Origin: Albidovulum aestuarii
GTDB lineage: Bacteria; Pseudomonadota; Alphaproteobacteria; Rhodobacterales; Rhodobacteraceae
Direction: 5' to 3'
Assembly (NCBI RefSeq): GCF_029961185.1
Contig: NZ_JASBQQ010000007.1
Location: 1-64,000, forward strand
Length of the DNA: 64,000 nucleotides
Below are positions 20,050 to 27,900 of this stretch, in pieces. The notes beneath the pieces are model-generated. The model saw nothing but the letters and a program-made list of their open reading frames with translations. It did not search any database and had not been told where the DNA came from. Made by a program: the position numbers and the translations under genes. Positions within the stretch are counted from its first letter, which is position 1. Each line of letters begins with the position of its first letter.

Positions 20050-20490
20050 CTATTCGGAGCCAAGCCGAAGGCGCAGCTCTCTGAGGATCGGCAATACTGC
20101 CCGCACCTTGTCGGCTCCGATAGACCGTACCACCTCGCCCACGATGGGCGTGATCGCGGCCAACGCGGCATCGCATGCAGCACGCCCTGCCGGACTGATC
20201 GAAACGAACTTGCGCCGGGCATCGTCCCAGTCGGGGCGGATATGGACGTGACCGGCCCATTCCAGCTTGCTGAGTGTATTGGTCATCGCCCCCCGCGTAA
20301 CGTGAAACGCATCGGCAAGCTGCGCCGGTGAACGTTCGTCGTTGATATGGGCCAGGTGATTCAGAACCGAAAAATGGCTGATCTCCATCCCCTTCGGCAG
20401 CGCCCGGCTGATCCGGTTGCGGGCGAGCTGGTCAGCCATAAAGACCTCGGAAAAGAGGGCGACGGCCAGCGGATCATGTTCAGCGGCCAT
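20050..20490 (-). CDS. MarR-family transcriptional regulator
   Basis: The 146-residue protein shows the MarR winged-helix layout: N-terminal dimer helix (LFSEVFMADQLARNRISRAL), the helix-turn-helix with recognition helix (SPAQLADAFHVTRGAMTNTLSKLEWAGHV), the wing with DARRKFVSISPAGR, and a C-terminal dimer helix. The ATG at 20490 is two bases after the nitrilase stop and has AAGGG in front; an alternative ATG at 20517 lies inside the nitrilase gene without a ribosome binding site. It is the last gene of the grx3-nitrilase-marR operon. Ligand and targets are unknown. Confidence 0.85.
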   Translation of the reverse strand: MAAEHDPLAVALFSEVFMADQLARNRISRALPKGMEISHFSVLNHLAHINDERSPAQLADAFHVTRGAMTNTLSKLEWAGHVHIRPDWDDARRKFVSISPAGRAACDAALAAITPIVGEVVRSIGADKVRAVLPILRELRLRLGSE

Positions 20491-20491
20491 A

Positions 20492-21322
20492 TCAGGGCCC
20501 TTCGAAGTCGCGGTCATGGAAGAGCGAGGGAACCCGGCTCCGCGCCTTGTCTACGGCGTCAAGGTCCAGATCGACAAGCAATAATCCCGGTTCGCTGCCA
20601 CCATCGGCCAGAACCTCGCCCCAAGGCGACACGACCAACGAATGCCCGTAGGTTCGTCGCGGTCGACCTGCATGGGCTGCATGGGCGCCCGTCTGAGCAG
20701 GCGCCAGTACAAATGCGCCGCATTCGATTGCCCGCGCGCGCAAGAGCGGTTCCCAGTGCGCTTTACCCGTGGTGTCGTTAAAAGCGGCGGGTACGGTCAG
20801 GAACTGTGCCCCAGCTTTGGCCAGGCGTCGATAGAGTTGTGGAAAGCGAAGGTCATAACAGACCGTCAGCCCAATCTTCCCGAACGGTGTATCGGTTAGT
20901 ACAGCCCGGCTTCCCGGCCTGTAACCCGCCGATTCGCGATATTGCTCGGTCTCGGACACGTTCACGTCGAACATGTGGATCTTGTCATATCGCGCGGCGA
21001 TCCCGCCATCGGGACGGATCAGGAAAGAGCGGTTGGCAAAGCGTCCGTCCGAGTCATGCGTCAAGAGTGCCAGAGAGCCGATCAGCAGCCAGATTCCAAG
21101 CCGCTCGGCCTCTTCCCTGAGGGCCGTCAGGGTAGGATCATCCTGCTCATGTCGCAGCACGTTATTCTGATGTGACCGGTCAGAGGAAAGGCAGTTCGTT
21201 ACTTCGGGTGTCAGCGCAAAATTCGCACCCTTCGCCGCCGCCTCCCGCACCAGCGACAGAGTCACCGGCAGGTTCACCTGCGGATCGTCCGTTACTGAAA
21301 GCTGGAGGAGAGCGGCCCGCAT
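20492..21322 (-). CDS. Carbon-nitrogen hydrolase, Nit2/deaminated glutathione amidase-like
   Basis: The 276-residue nitrilase-superfamily enzyme has the full Glu-Lys-Cys triad: Glu40 (TPEVTN), Lys114 (YDKIHMFDV) and Cys155 (LTVCYDLRFPQLYR). The pattern around the triad is that of the Nit branch that removes deaminated glutathione or omega-amides. The gene lies three bases downstream of a glutaredoxin gene and just before marR, so a link to glutathione metabolism is suggested by context. Exact substrate is inferred, not shown. Confidence 0.88.
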   Translation of the reverse strand: MRAALLQLSVTDDPQVNLPVTLSLVREAAAKGANFALTPEVTNCLSSDRSHQNNVLRHEQDDPTLTALREEAERLGIWLLIGSLALLTHDSDGRFANRSFLIRPDGGIAARYDKIHMFDVNVSETEQYRESAGYRPGSRAVLTDTPFGKIGLTVCYDLRFPQLYRRLAKAGAQFLTVPAAFNDTTGKAHWEPLLRARAIECGAFVLAPAQTGAHAAHAGRPRRTYGHSLVVSPWGEVLADGGSEPGLLLVDLDLDAVDKARSRVPSLFHDRDFEGP

Positions 21323-21325
21323 GTG

Positions 21326-21583
21326 TCAGGCCGCAAGCATCGGGTCGAGCTTACCCGCGCAATCGAGCGCGTGCAGATCATCGCAGCCGCCAACATGCGC
21401 GCCATCGATGAAAATCTGCGGCACGGTGTACCGGCCATTTGCGCGCTGCATCATTTCCTGCCGTAGCTGCGCGTTACCCGAAACGTCGGTATCCACATAG
21501 GCCACGCCCTTGCGGTCCAGAAGCCGCTTGGCGGCAATACAGAATGGGCACCACGGGGTGCTGTAGATCTCGATACGCGGCAT
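21326..21583 (-). CDS. grxC: Glutaredoxin 3
   Basis: The 85-residue thioredoxin-fold protein has the dithiol active site C12-P-F-C15 (a CPYC variant), the cis-proline loop TVPQIF, and the GG-C-DDL glutathione-binding motif. It reduces disulfides using glutathione in the cytoplasm. Length is typical. It is the first gene of an operon with the nitrilase and marR, and starts 37 bases after the ComF stop. Confidence 0.93.
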   Translation of the reverse strand: MPRIEIYSTPWCPFCIAAKRLLDRKGVAYVDTDVSGNAQLRQEMMQRANGRYTVPQIFIDGAHVGGCDDLHALDCAGKLDPMLAA

Positions 21584-21620
21584 TGATACCTGTTCCTCAA
21601 GTCGTGGCGACTATAGGGAT

Positions 21621-22337
21621 TTAGGCATCCTTCGCAACGCGCGCCAGCACCAGTGTCGAAACCGTGTTCGCACCACCTGCCAGACAGGCATCGGCAGCAG
21701 TTGCAAGTGTCGCGCCCGAGGTCATCACATCGTCGATCAGAAGCACGTCACGCCCCATGACCCGACCTGCACGGCTCCGGTGCATATGCATCGCGCCAGA
21801 AACATTGGCAAACCTTTCGTCGCGGTTGCGGCCATCCTGCGATGCTGTTTTCCGGCGGCGGATGAGGAGGTCGGGACAATGATCTAACCCCGCGGCCTTT
21901 GCGACCGCGCGCGACAAAAGGGCCGATTGGTTGTAACGGCGGCGGAAAAGACGAGTCCAATGAAGCGGTACCGGCACGACCAGCATATCCGGCTTCAGGA
22001 TCGGTCCCGCCGCCCGCATCAGCCAGACCGTTGCGGGGCGGACAAGGTCCTGCCGGTCGCCATGTTTCAACGCCAGCACCAGTTTGCGGCCGTTGTCCTT
22101 ATAAAGGAGCGCCGCCCGACCCCTGTCCCAAGGCCGCGCCAATGTCAGGCAATCGTCGCAATACTCCTGCCTGCCCTCATCCTCACCCGGTAGTGGCGTG
22201 CCGCAACGGTCGCAGACGAGACCACCGATAAAAGGTGTTTCGCGCCAGCAGGGTCCGCAGAGGCCGAAATCTTCGGTGGCGGGTTCACCGCAATTAATGC
22301 ATTGGGCTGGAAAAAGCGTGCTGAGCACGCTTTGCAT
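21621..22337 (-). CDS. ComF family phosphoribosyltransferase-like protein
   Basis: The 238-residue protein has an N-terminal double zinc ribbon (CINCGEP, CGPC, CDRCGTPLPG, CDDC) and a C-terminal phosphoribosyltransferase domain with the PRPP-binding loop DVLLIDDVMTSGAT. ComF is needed for DNA uptake in competent bacteria; in non-competent species its role is unclear. The ATG at 22337 is chosen because AAGGCGGG lies just before it. An alternative ATG at 22370 would overlap the start codon of the divergent methyltransferase gene and has no ribosome binding site. Confidence 0.88.
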   Translation of the reverse strand: MQSVLSTLFPAQCINCGEPATEDFGLCGPCWRETPFIGGLVCDRCGTPLPGEDEGRQEYCDDCLTLARPWDRGRAALLYKDNGRKLVLALKHGDRQDLVRPATVWLMRAAGPILKPDMLVVPVPLHWTRLFRRRYNQSALLSRAVAKAAGLDHCPDLLIRRRKTASQDGRNRDERFANVSGAMHMHRSRAGRVMGRDVLLIDDVMTSGATLATAADACLAGGANTVSTLVLARVAKDA

Positions 22338-22360
22338 TCCCGCCTTAAGCAGCCTAGCTT
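22332..22360 (+). promoter_or_regulatory. Candidate promoter giving a leaderless methyltransferase message
   Basis: TTGCAT at 22332-22337 and TAGCTT at 22355-22360 are 17 bases apart. The -10 ends eight bases before the ATG at 22369, so transcription would begin at or beside the start codon. The -35 overlaps the first codon of the divergent ComF gene. Each hexamer matches consensus at only three positions. Confidence 0.3.
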
Positions 22361-22368
22361 CGCCGACC

Positions 22369-23202
22369 ATGACACATCCGCCCAAACTCACCGACCGCGC
22401 GGCCCTGACCCGCAACCGTGCCCGTGCAACAAGGCAGGGGTTGGAGCTGTTCTTGCATGAAGAATGCGCAACCGAGGTTGAGGAGAGACTGAGCGAGGTT
22501 AACAAACGGTTTACGGCGCCCGCCGTCGTCACTGGGTTTCCCGGACCATGGACGAAAATTCTGCCCACCGCGCGGGTCATCGAAGATGCCGATACTCTCG
22601 CTCTGGAGCCGGGCGCATATGACCTGATCGTCCACGGGCTGGCACTGCACTGGGCGAATGACCCCGTGGGGCAGCTTGTGCAATGCCGCCGCGCGCTAAA
22701 ACCCGACGGGCTGTTCCTCTGTGCGATGTTCGGCGGACAAACCCTTGCCGAACTGCGCGCATGCCTTGCCGAGGCCGAAAGCCGCCTGACTGGCGGCCTC
22801 TCGCCGCGGGTCCTGCCGATGGGAGAGATTCGTGACCTTGGGGGACTCCTCCAGCGCGCGGGCTTTGCCCTTCCGGTGGCGGATGCCGCGAAAAAGACCG
22901 TGACGTATGCGACCGCCTTTCACCTGATCGCCGACCTGAGGGCGATGGGGGAGGCCAATGCACTTCATTCTCGCTCGCGCCGCGCCACACCGCGCGCCCT
23001 GTTCCCGGAGGCCGCCCGGATTTATGCGGAAAGCTATCCCGCACCAGACGGCCGCGTGGCCGCGACGTTCGAGCTGATCTTCCTGACCGGCTGGGCACCG
23101 GACGAACACCAGCAGAAACCGCTGCGTCCCGGATCAGCCGCGCAACGGCTGGCCGACGCATTAGGTGCGACCGAAACGCCGCTTGACCCCAGGAAAGATT
23201 GA
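22369..23202 (+). CDS. SAM-dependent methyltransferase, BioC-like
   Basis: The 277-residue class I methyltransferase starts THPPKLTDRAALTRNR and keeps YDLIVHGLALHWANDPVGQL, a motif of the BioC / NDUFAF5 group, with a C-terminal region ending ALGATETPLDPRKD. The SAM motif I is degenerate or replaced. The homologue group includes malonyl-ACP methyltransferase BioC and the mitochondrial complex I arginine hydroxylase NDUFAF5; neighbours do not decide which. The ATG at 22369 lacks a ribosome binding site but TTGCAT-N17-TAGCTT places a start at or next to the ATG. The stop precedes hemH by 49 bases. Confidence 0.8.
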   Translation: MTHPPKLTDRAALTRNRARATRQGLELFLHEECATEVEERLSEVNKRFTAPAVVTGFPGPWTKILPTARVIEDADTLALEPGAYDLIVHGLALHWANDPVGQLVQCRRALKPDGLFLCAMFGGQTLAELRACLAEAESRLTGGLSPRVLPMGEIRDLGGLLQRAGFALPVADAAKKTVTYATAFHLIADLRAMGEANALHSRSRRATPRALFPEAARIYAESYPAPDGRVAATFELIFLTGWAPDEHQQKPLRPGSAAQRLADALGATETPLDPRKD

Positions 23203-23251
23203 CGCGCGCCGATTTCTGTCTATCTCGGACCTTGGACAGGAAGGGGATCCC

Positions 23252-24319
23252 ATGAACGACCAGCTAGACCGCCCAGGCGACGGCCGCCTTACTCATGCCC
23301 CCGCAGACCATCCCCCGGTCGCGCGGCCCCGCATCGGCGTGCTGATTGCCAATCTCGGCACGCCGGACGATTACAGCTATTGGCCGATGCGGCGCTATCT
23401 GAGCGAATTTTTGTCAGACAAACGCGTCATCGACTATCCGTCGTGGAAATGGCAGCCGCTGTTGCAGCTGATCATCCTGTCGAAACGACCTTTCAGTTCC
23501 GGCGCGAATTACAAGTCGATCTGGAACCATGACAAAGGCGAAAGCCCGTTGATGACGATCACAAAGGCGCAGGTCGAAAAGCTGCGCGTGGCGGTCGGGA
23601 AACGCTACGGCCCCGATGTGATGGTTGAATTCTGTATGCGCTACGGCAATCCATCGACGGATTCGGTCGTGCGGCGAATGGTCGAGGCCGGGTGCGAAAA
23701 GATCGTTTTTCTGCCGCTTTACCCGCAATATGCCGGGGCCACATCGGCCACCGCCAACGATCAGTTCTTCCGTGCGCTTATGAAGGAAAAGCGCCAGCCT
23801 GCCGCGCGGATCGTACCCGAATATTTCGACCACCCGCTTTATATCGAAGCTTTGGCTCAATCGGTTGCACGGGTTTATGCGACACTCGACCAGAAGCCGG
23901 ACGTTCTTGTGGCGTCTTATCACGGCATGCCGAAACGCTATCTTATGGAGGGTGATCCCTATCACTGCCAGTGCCAGAAGACTTCGCGCCTTCTGCGCGA
24001 GCGATTGGGCTGGGCGGTGGATGCGATCGACACCACGTTTCAGTCGGTGTTTGGCCCCGAGGAATGGCTGCGACCCTATACGGTCGAACACGTTGCTGAA
24101 TTGGCCAAAGCGGGAAAAAAACGTATCGCCGTTGTCTCACCAGCCTTTTCGGCCGATTGCATCGAGACGCTTGAGGAAATTCAGGGCGAAATTCGTGAAG
24201 CCTTCGAACATGCCGGGGGTGAAAGCTTTACCTACATCCCCTGCCTAAATGATGACGATGCCCATATCGCGGCGCTCATGGCGGTACTGGGAGACAATCT
24301 GGCAGGCTGGGCCGACTGA
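23252..24319 (+). CDS. hemH: Ferrochelatase
   Basis: The 355-residue enzyme inserts ferrous iron into protoporphyrin IX, the last step of haem synthesis. Family marks are GVLIANLGTPDDYSYWPMRRYL near residue 30, MRYGNPS, FLPLYPQYAGATSA, the catalytic histidine in ASYHGMPKRY, the HCQCQKTSRLL segment and the C-terminal FSADCIETLEEI and CLNDDDAHI with cysteines often used for an iron-sulfur cluster. The ATG at 23252 follows GGAAGGGG. A strong terminator follows. Confidence 0.97.
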   Translation: MNDQLDRPGDGRLTHAPADHPPVARPRIGVLIANLGTPDDYSYWPMRRYLSEFLSDKRVIDYPSWKWQPLLQLIILSKRPFSSGANYKSIWNHDKGESPLMTITKAQVEKLRVAVGKRYGPDVMVEFCMRYGNPSTDSVVRRMVEAGCEKIVFLPLYPQYAGATSATANDQFFRALMKEKRQPAARIVPEYFDHPLYIEALAQSVARVYATLDQKPDVLVASYHGMPKRYLMEGDPYHCQCQKTSRLLRERLGWAVDAIDTTFQSVFGPEEWLRPYTVEHVAELAKAGKKRIAVVSPAFSADCIETLEEIQGEIREAFEHAGGESFTYIPCLNDDDAHIAALMAVLGDNLAGWAD

Positions 24320-24336
24320 AAACCGGGTAGCAAATG

Positions 24337-24366
24337 AAAAAGGCGGTGGAGAACCACCGCCTTTTT
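24337..24366. terminator. Bidirectional terminator between hemH and the small membrane protein gene
   Basis: AAAAAGGCGGTGG (24337-24349) and CCACCGCCTTTTT (24354-24366) form a perfect 13-bp stem with a 4-base AGAA loop and A/T tracts on each side. It serves both converging genes. Confidence 0.9.
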
Positions 24367-24387
24367 GCATGTCGGCTGTGCGACGGA

Positions 24388-24570
24388 TCAGTTGCTGGCA
24401 GCAGCAGCGATCAGAAGCAGCGCGAGAACCGCGACAACAACGCCAGCGGAGGACGAGGACGACGCCTCTTCAACAACCGGCTCCGGCTCCATGACCGGCT
24501 CAGCCATGCCGCCAGCGAAGGCGGTGGTGGCGGAAATCGAAAGAACAGCAGCAAGCGCGAGCTTTTTCAT
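24388..24570 (-). CDS. Small exported membrane protein (60 residues), unknown function
   Basis: The product has a signal peptide (KKLALAAVLSISATTAFA), a short acidic Pro/Glu linker (EPVMEPEPVVEE), a serine run and a C-terminal hydrophobic helix (AGVVVAVLALLLIAAAASN). It would be anchored in the inner membrane with the acidic part outside. GGAGA lies six bases before the ATG at 24570. It converges on hemH with a shared terminator. I recall similar small proteins beside hemH in Rhodobacteraceae, but have not checked. No function is known to me. Confidence 0.7.
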   Translation of the reverse strand: MKKLALAAVLSISATTAFAGGMAEPVMEPEPVVEEASSSSSAGVVVAVLALLLIAAAASN

Positions 24571-24714
24571 GTACATTCTCCATTTTTGCCGCAGCGAATT
24601 ATTCGTGAGGTCCGCCGCAGCATACAGTGATCACCTCGTATCATCCACTAACTCACCAGGTTCGGAATTTGCAACCTGAGACCTGCTGAAGGGATCAAGC
24701 TTTCCGCTATTTCG

Positions 24715-25317
24715 TCAAATAAGCAACACTTGCGTGCCAACTTGCGCGAACGAAAACAATTCTGAGATGTGCTCATTATACAATCCGACGCAACCGTTCG
24801 ACGAGCGGCGGCCGATCTTCCGCGTGTCGTGGGTTCCGTGAATCCGGTAATATTGCCACGACAGGTAAAGGGCGTGGGTTCCAAGCGGATTGTCGGGTCC
24901 CGGACCGACATAGTCGGGCCATTCCGGATTGCGCAGTTTCATGGCCGGTGTCGGACGCCATTCCGGACCGACAACCTTGCGTACGACCTCTGTGCGGCCA
25001 CGCCGGGTCAGATCCTCGGTCAGTGGCACGCTGGTCGGGTAAAGCTTGTAGATGCTTTCGTCCTCAGACCAGTAGTGAAGCGCGCGTGAGGTGGTGTCGA
25101 CCAAGATCGCACCATTTCTCAGCGAGCTGAAATACGGCTGCCACTGCAGCGAGCGGAAGCTGGAGATATTGCGCCGGATATTGTTGCCAAGATCAGCTTC
25201 AAGTTCGATGGTATTGGCGCCGGTCTGTGCTACTGCGGGCATCGCCATGCTGGCGCCGAGCGCAGCAGCGGCGCCAAGTATCGAGCGGCGGGAGAATTGG
25301 TTGGAGTCAGAGCTCAT
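24715..25317 (-). CDS. L,D-transpeptidase (YkuD family) with Tat-type signal
   Basis: The 200-residue protein has a twin-arginine leader (SRRSILGAAAALGASMAMPAVA) and a YkuD domain with the catalytic motif H160-GT ... IGRRSSNGC176-V. Such enzymes make 3-3 crosslinks in peptidoglycan or attach proteins to it. The NPLGTHALYLSWQYYRIHGT stretch is typical. The ATG at 25317 follows CGAGG and AGGTGA. The gene is monocistronic and divergent from the CAP-domain lipoprotein; a second YkuD protein lies 0.8 kb away. Confidence 0.92.
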   Translation of the reverse strand: MSSDSNQFSRRSILGAAAALGASMAMPAVAQTGANTIELEADLGNNIRRNISSFRSLQWQPYFSSLRNGAILVDTTSRALHYWSEDESIYKLYPTSVPLTEDLTRRGRTEVVRKVVGPEWRPTPAMKLRNPEWPDYVGPGPDNPLGTHALYLSWQYYRIHGTHDTRKIGRRSSNGCVGLYNEHISELFSFAQVGTQVLLI

Positions 25318-25542
25318 CCTCGGGTCACCTTTTGTTATGTCTGATCGGCACGCCCCGTACCGAAGCATTCCGGAATCGATCCGACAATATGCCTCTTTCG
25401 CAGCATTCTCAATTCACGCTGACGTATGGCCGGATGCCGGTGTGAGCCATCTGTAACATCCCGCCTATTCTTCAAGATCACGTTTGAACAGCCGTACAGG
25501 ACCCTGTAAAGGACGTGACCGGACAAACGGGGATAACCTGCC

Positions 25543-26049
25543 ATGATACGTCTTTTCAGCCTTCTTCTTGTTGCCGTGGTGCTTGCCGGATGCACCGGTG
25601 CACCGGTGCGCCTCGGGCCGGACGGAAAGCCTCTGCCGCAAGCCTACATGATCCGGAAAAACGATGAAGGCCGCGTCACCTACGCGATGGTCGACGGGAT
25701 TAACGCCCTGCGGTCGGCCGCAGGGGCGCCGCCGGTAACGCTGAACGCACAACTTACCGCCGCCGCCGCGACCCATTCGCGCGACATGGCCATACAGAAC
25801 CGGCCGTGGCACTTTGGTTCTGACGGATCCTCGCCGCTGCTTCGTGTTCAGCGGACCGGTTACGCGGGCCGCATGCTGGGTGAGAACATTTCCGAGACCT
25901 ACGAGACCGAGGTCGAGACACTCTCAGCATGGATGGAAATGCCTGACACGCGGGCCGTAGTTCTCGACCCCGCAGCACGGGATGTGGGATTCTCATGGTA
26001 TCAGGAGCCGGGTGGAAAGATCTGGTGGACGTTGGTCACCGGTGGCTAA
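25543..26049 (+). CDS. CAP-superfamily (SCP/PR-1) lipoprotein
   Basis: The 168-residue protein starts with a lipoprotein signal whose lipobox LAGC17 predicts lipidation at Cys17. The rest is a CAP domain (VDGINALRSAAGAPPVTLNAQLTAAAATHSRDMA; NRPWHFGSDGSSPLLRV; GYAGRMLGENIS; GFSWYQ). Bacterial CAP proteins are extracytoplasmic and poorly understood. It stands between two L,D-transpeptidase genes, so a role in the cell envelope is plausible. A hairpin terminator follows. Confidence 0.85.
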   Translation: MIRLFSLLLVAVVLAGCTGAPVRLGPDGKPLPQAYMIRKNDEGRVTYAMVDGINALRSAAGAPPVTLNAQLTAAAATHSRDMAIQNRPWHFGSDGSSPLLRVQRTGYAGRMLGENISETYETEVETLSAWMEMPDTRAVVLDPAARDVGFSWYQEPGGKIWWTLVTGG

Positions 26050-26072
26050 TCTACTGATTCGAAAAGAATAAC

Positions 26073-26096
26073 GGGCGGCCAGCGGTCGCCCTTTTT
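26073..26096 (+). terminator. Intrinsic terminator after the CAP lipoprotein gene
   Basis: GGGCGGCC (26073-26080) and GGTCGCCC (26084-26091) pair with one G-T across an AGC loop, followed by five Ts. The T-run reaches the stop codon of the converging gene. Confidence 0.75.
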
Positions 26097-26593
26097 CATG
26101 GGTAGATGTAGATCGGCGTCCCGACGCGGACCATCGAATAGATCTCTTCCATCTCGCCGTCTTTCACGGCGATGCATCCTGCGGTCCAATCCTTGCCGCG
26201 GCCTTTGTTCTTTCGGGCCCGGCCATGGATAAAAATGTCGCCCCCGGGTTTCTTGCCCTGCGATTCTGCAAATTCCACATCACGCTGATTGGGATACGAG
26301 ATGCCGATGGACAGGTGATAGTTGCTGTTGGGATTCTGGCGGTCGATCAGGTAGGCGCCCTCGGGCGTTTTCTGATCGCCCTCGAACTGCTTCGGGCCAA
26401 CCGGGTTCCCGCCGAGCCCTACCTTATAGGACTTAAGCGCTTTGGTCCCATTCACAAGGTGCAGCTTGCGTTCGGATTTGAGTAACACGAGCCGGGTGAC
26501 TTCAGGGCCGTTATAGGTCCGGAATTTCGATCCGCCGCACCCTACGAGTCCTGCCAGGGCTGTCAGTGCCATGAAGGTTCTGCGATTGAACAT
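26096..26593 (-). CDS. Murein L,D-transpeptidase-like lipoprotein (YkuD family)
   Basis: The 165-residue protein has a lipoprotein-like leader (RRTFMALTALAGLVGC19) with an arginine pair, then a compact YkuD domain with HG at 123-124 and DWTAGC140 as the catalytic cysteine. The short form with TPEGAYLIDRQNPNSNYHLSIGISYPN is of the ErfK/YafK type. The ATG at 26593 gives the leader; the frame is open further upstream without family sequence. It may be cotranscribed with the methyltransferase gene to its right, whose stop lies 95 bases upstream. Confidence 0.88.
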   Translation of the reverse strand: MFNRRTFMALTALAGLVGCGGSKFRTYNGPEVTRLVLLKSERKLHLVNGTKALKSYKVGLGGNPVGPKQFEGDQKTPEGAYLIDRQNPNSNYHLSIGISYPNQRDVEFAESQGKKPGGDIFIHGRARKNKGRGKDWTAGCIAVKDGEMEEIYSMVRVGTPIYIYP

Positions 26594-26688
26594 GCCTGCC
26601 GTCCCTGCCCGTTTCGCCGGTTTTCTTTGTTCTACACCGAAGCGAGGCTTGCCGGAAGTAGGCAGATTTCCGCTCACAGCAAGGTGAG

Positions 26689-27900
26689 TCAGAGTGCGAA
26701 CCGAGCCACAAGCTCGACATGCGGCGACCAGCGGAACTGGTCGACAACCTGAATCCAGTCGAGTCCATATCCGGCTTCGGTCAGGATACGGGCATCGCGG
26801 GCGAATGTGATCGGATTGCAGGACACCGCTGCGATGACCGGCACGTTTGCAGCGGCCAGTTCCCGCGTCTGCGCCACTCCGCCCGCACGCGGCGGGTCGA
26901 TAACGGCCGCTTCGAACCGTTTCAACTCATCCGGCATCAACGGGCGGCGAAATAGATCGCGCGCCTCGGTCGTGACCTTGTGCAAGCCCTGCGCCTGTCG
27001 CCATCCGGCATCGAGGGCTTTCAGCATCGCCGCCTCGCCTTCAACCGCGTGAACCTCCGCCCGTTCGGCGAGCGGCAGGGCGAAGGTACCCGAGCCTGCA
27101 AACAGGTCAGCGATCAGACTTGCGGTACCCACGGCCTCGCGTACAGCAGTCACGAGCGCTGCCTCTCCATCCGCAGTTGCCTGAAGGAACGCACCGGCAG
27201 GGGGCACGACCACAACCTGCCCGAACCTTTGCGCAGCGGGATGGTGGTTGGCGATTATTTCCCCGTTCCATGTCAGACGGGCGAGATTGGTGCGTTCGGC
27301 GAGCTGTGCGAGATCGGAGAACAGGCTCTGTTCCAGGAGTTTTCCGCCGAAAACCGCCAGATCGACGCCGCCTTCCGTCCGCGTCACCGTCAGCGCCAGT
27401 TCGCCCTTGCGCGAGGCGCCGAGCATTGTGACGTCGGCCAGATGTGGCAGGGTTTCCATAAGATCGGGATGCAGAAGCCGACAGCCCGGTATGCCGACAA
27501 TCGCGCCCGAGGCGCGGCCGTGGAATCCTACAAGCGCGCCCTTCTTCGTCCGCCGCCCAGCCAAAGTGGCGCGGCGGCGCGATTGCGAGGCCGAGGTGAT
27601 TACGGGTCGAAACGATGCCTCAAGTCCCTGCGCCGCCAGAGCGGTGCGAACGACCTCGACCTTCCAGTCGGCCACGAACCCGTCGGCAGCATGCATCAGC
27701 GCGCAACCGCCGCAGGTGCGGTAGTGCAGGCAGGCGGGTTTTACTCGGTCGGGCGAAGTCTCGATGATCTTCGGGGCGGCCATGCGACCGTCGGCGACCT
27801 CCCCCTCCACCACCTCACCGGGCAGGGCCATCGGCACGAAGACCGGGCCCGGCGCAATACCGTCGCCAAGATGGCCGAGCCGTTCGATGGTCAGCTTCAC
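26689..27900 (-). CDS. TrmA/RumA-family RNA (uracil-5-)-methyltransferase
   Basis: The 403-residue enzyme has an N-terminal TRAM domain (ERLGHLGDGIAPGPVFVP), an iron-sulfur motif with Cys57, Cys63, Cys66 and a fourth Cys in GIPGCRLLHP, a SAM domain (LIADLFAGSGTFALPLA), the DPPRAGG motif and the catalytic cysteine in VSCNPITFARD. It most resembles RlmD/RumA, which makes m5U in 23S rRNA, but alphaproteobacterial members can differ in target. Its ATG overlaps the stop of the second ABC exporter (ATGA), so it is translated with that operon. Confidence 0.9.
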   Translation of the reverse strand: MKLTIERLGHLGDGIAPGPVFVPMALPGEVVEGEVADGRMAAPKIIETSPDRVKPACLHYRTCGGCALMHAADGFVADWKVEVVRTALAAQGLEASFRPVITSASQSRRRATLAGRRTKKGALVGFHGRASGAIVGIPGCRLLHPDLMETLPHLADVTMLGASRKGELALTVTRTEGGVDLAVFGGKLLEQSLFSDLAQLAERTNLARLTWNGEIIANHHPAAQRFGQVVVVPPAGAFLQATADGEAALVTAVREAVGTASLIADLFAGSGTFALPLAERAEVHAVEGEAAMLKALDAGWRQAQGLHKVTTEARDLFRRPLMPDELKRFEAAVIDPPRAGGVAQTRELAAANVPVIAAVSCNPITFARDARILTEAGYGLDWIQVVDQFRWSPHVELVARFAL

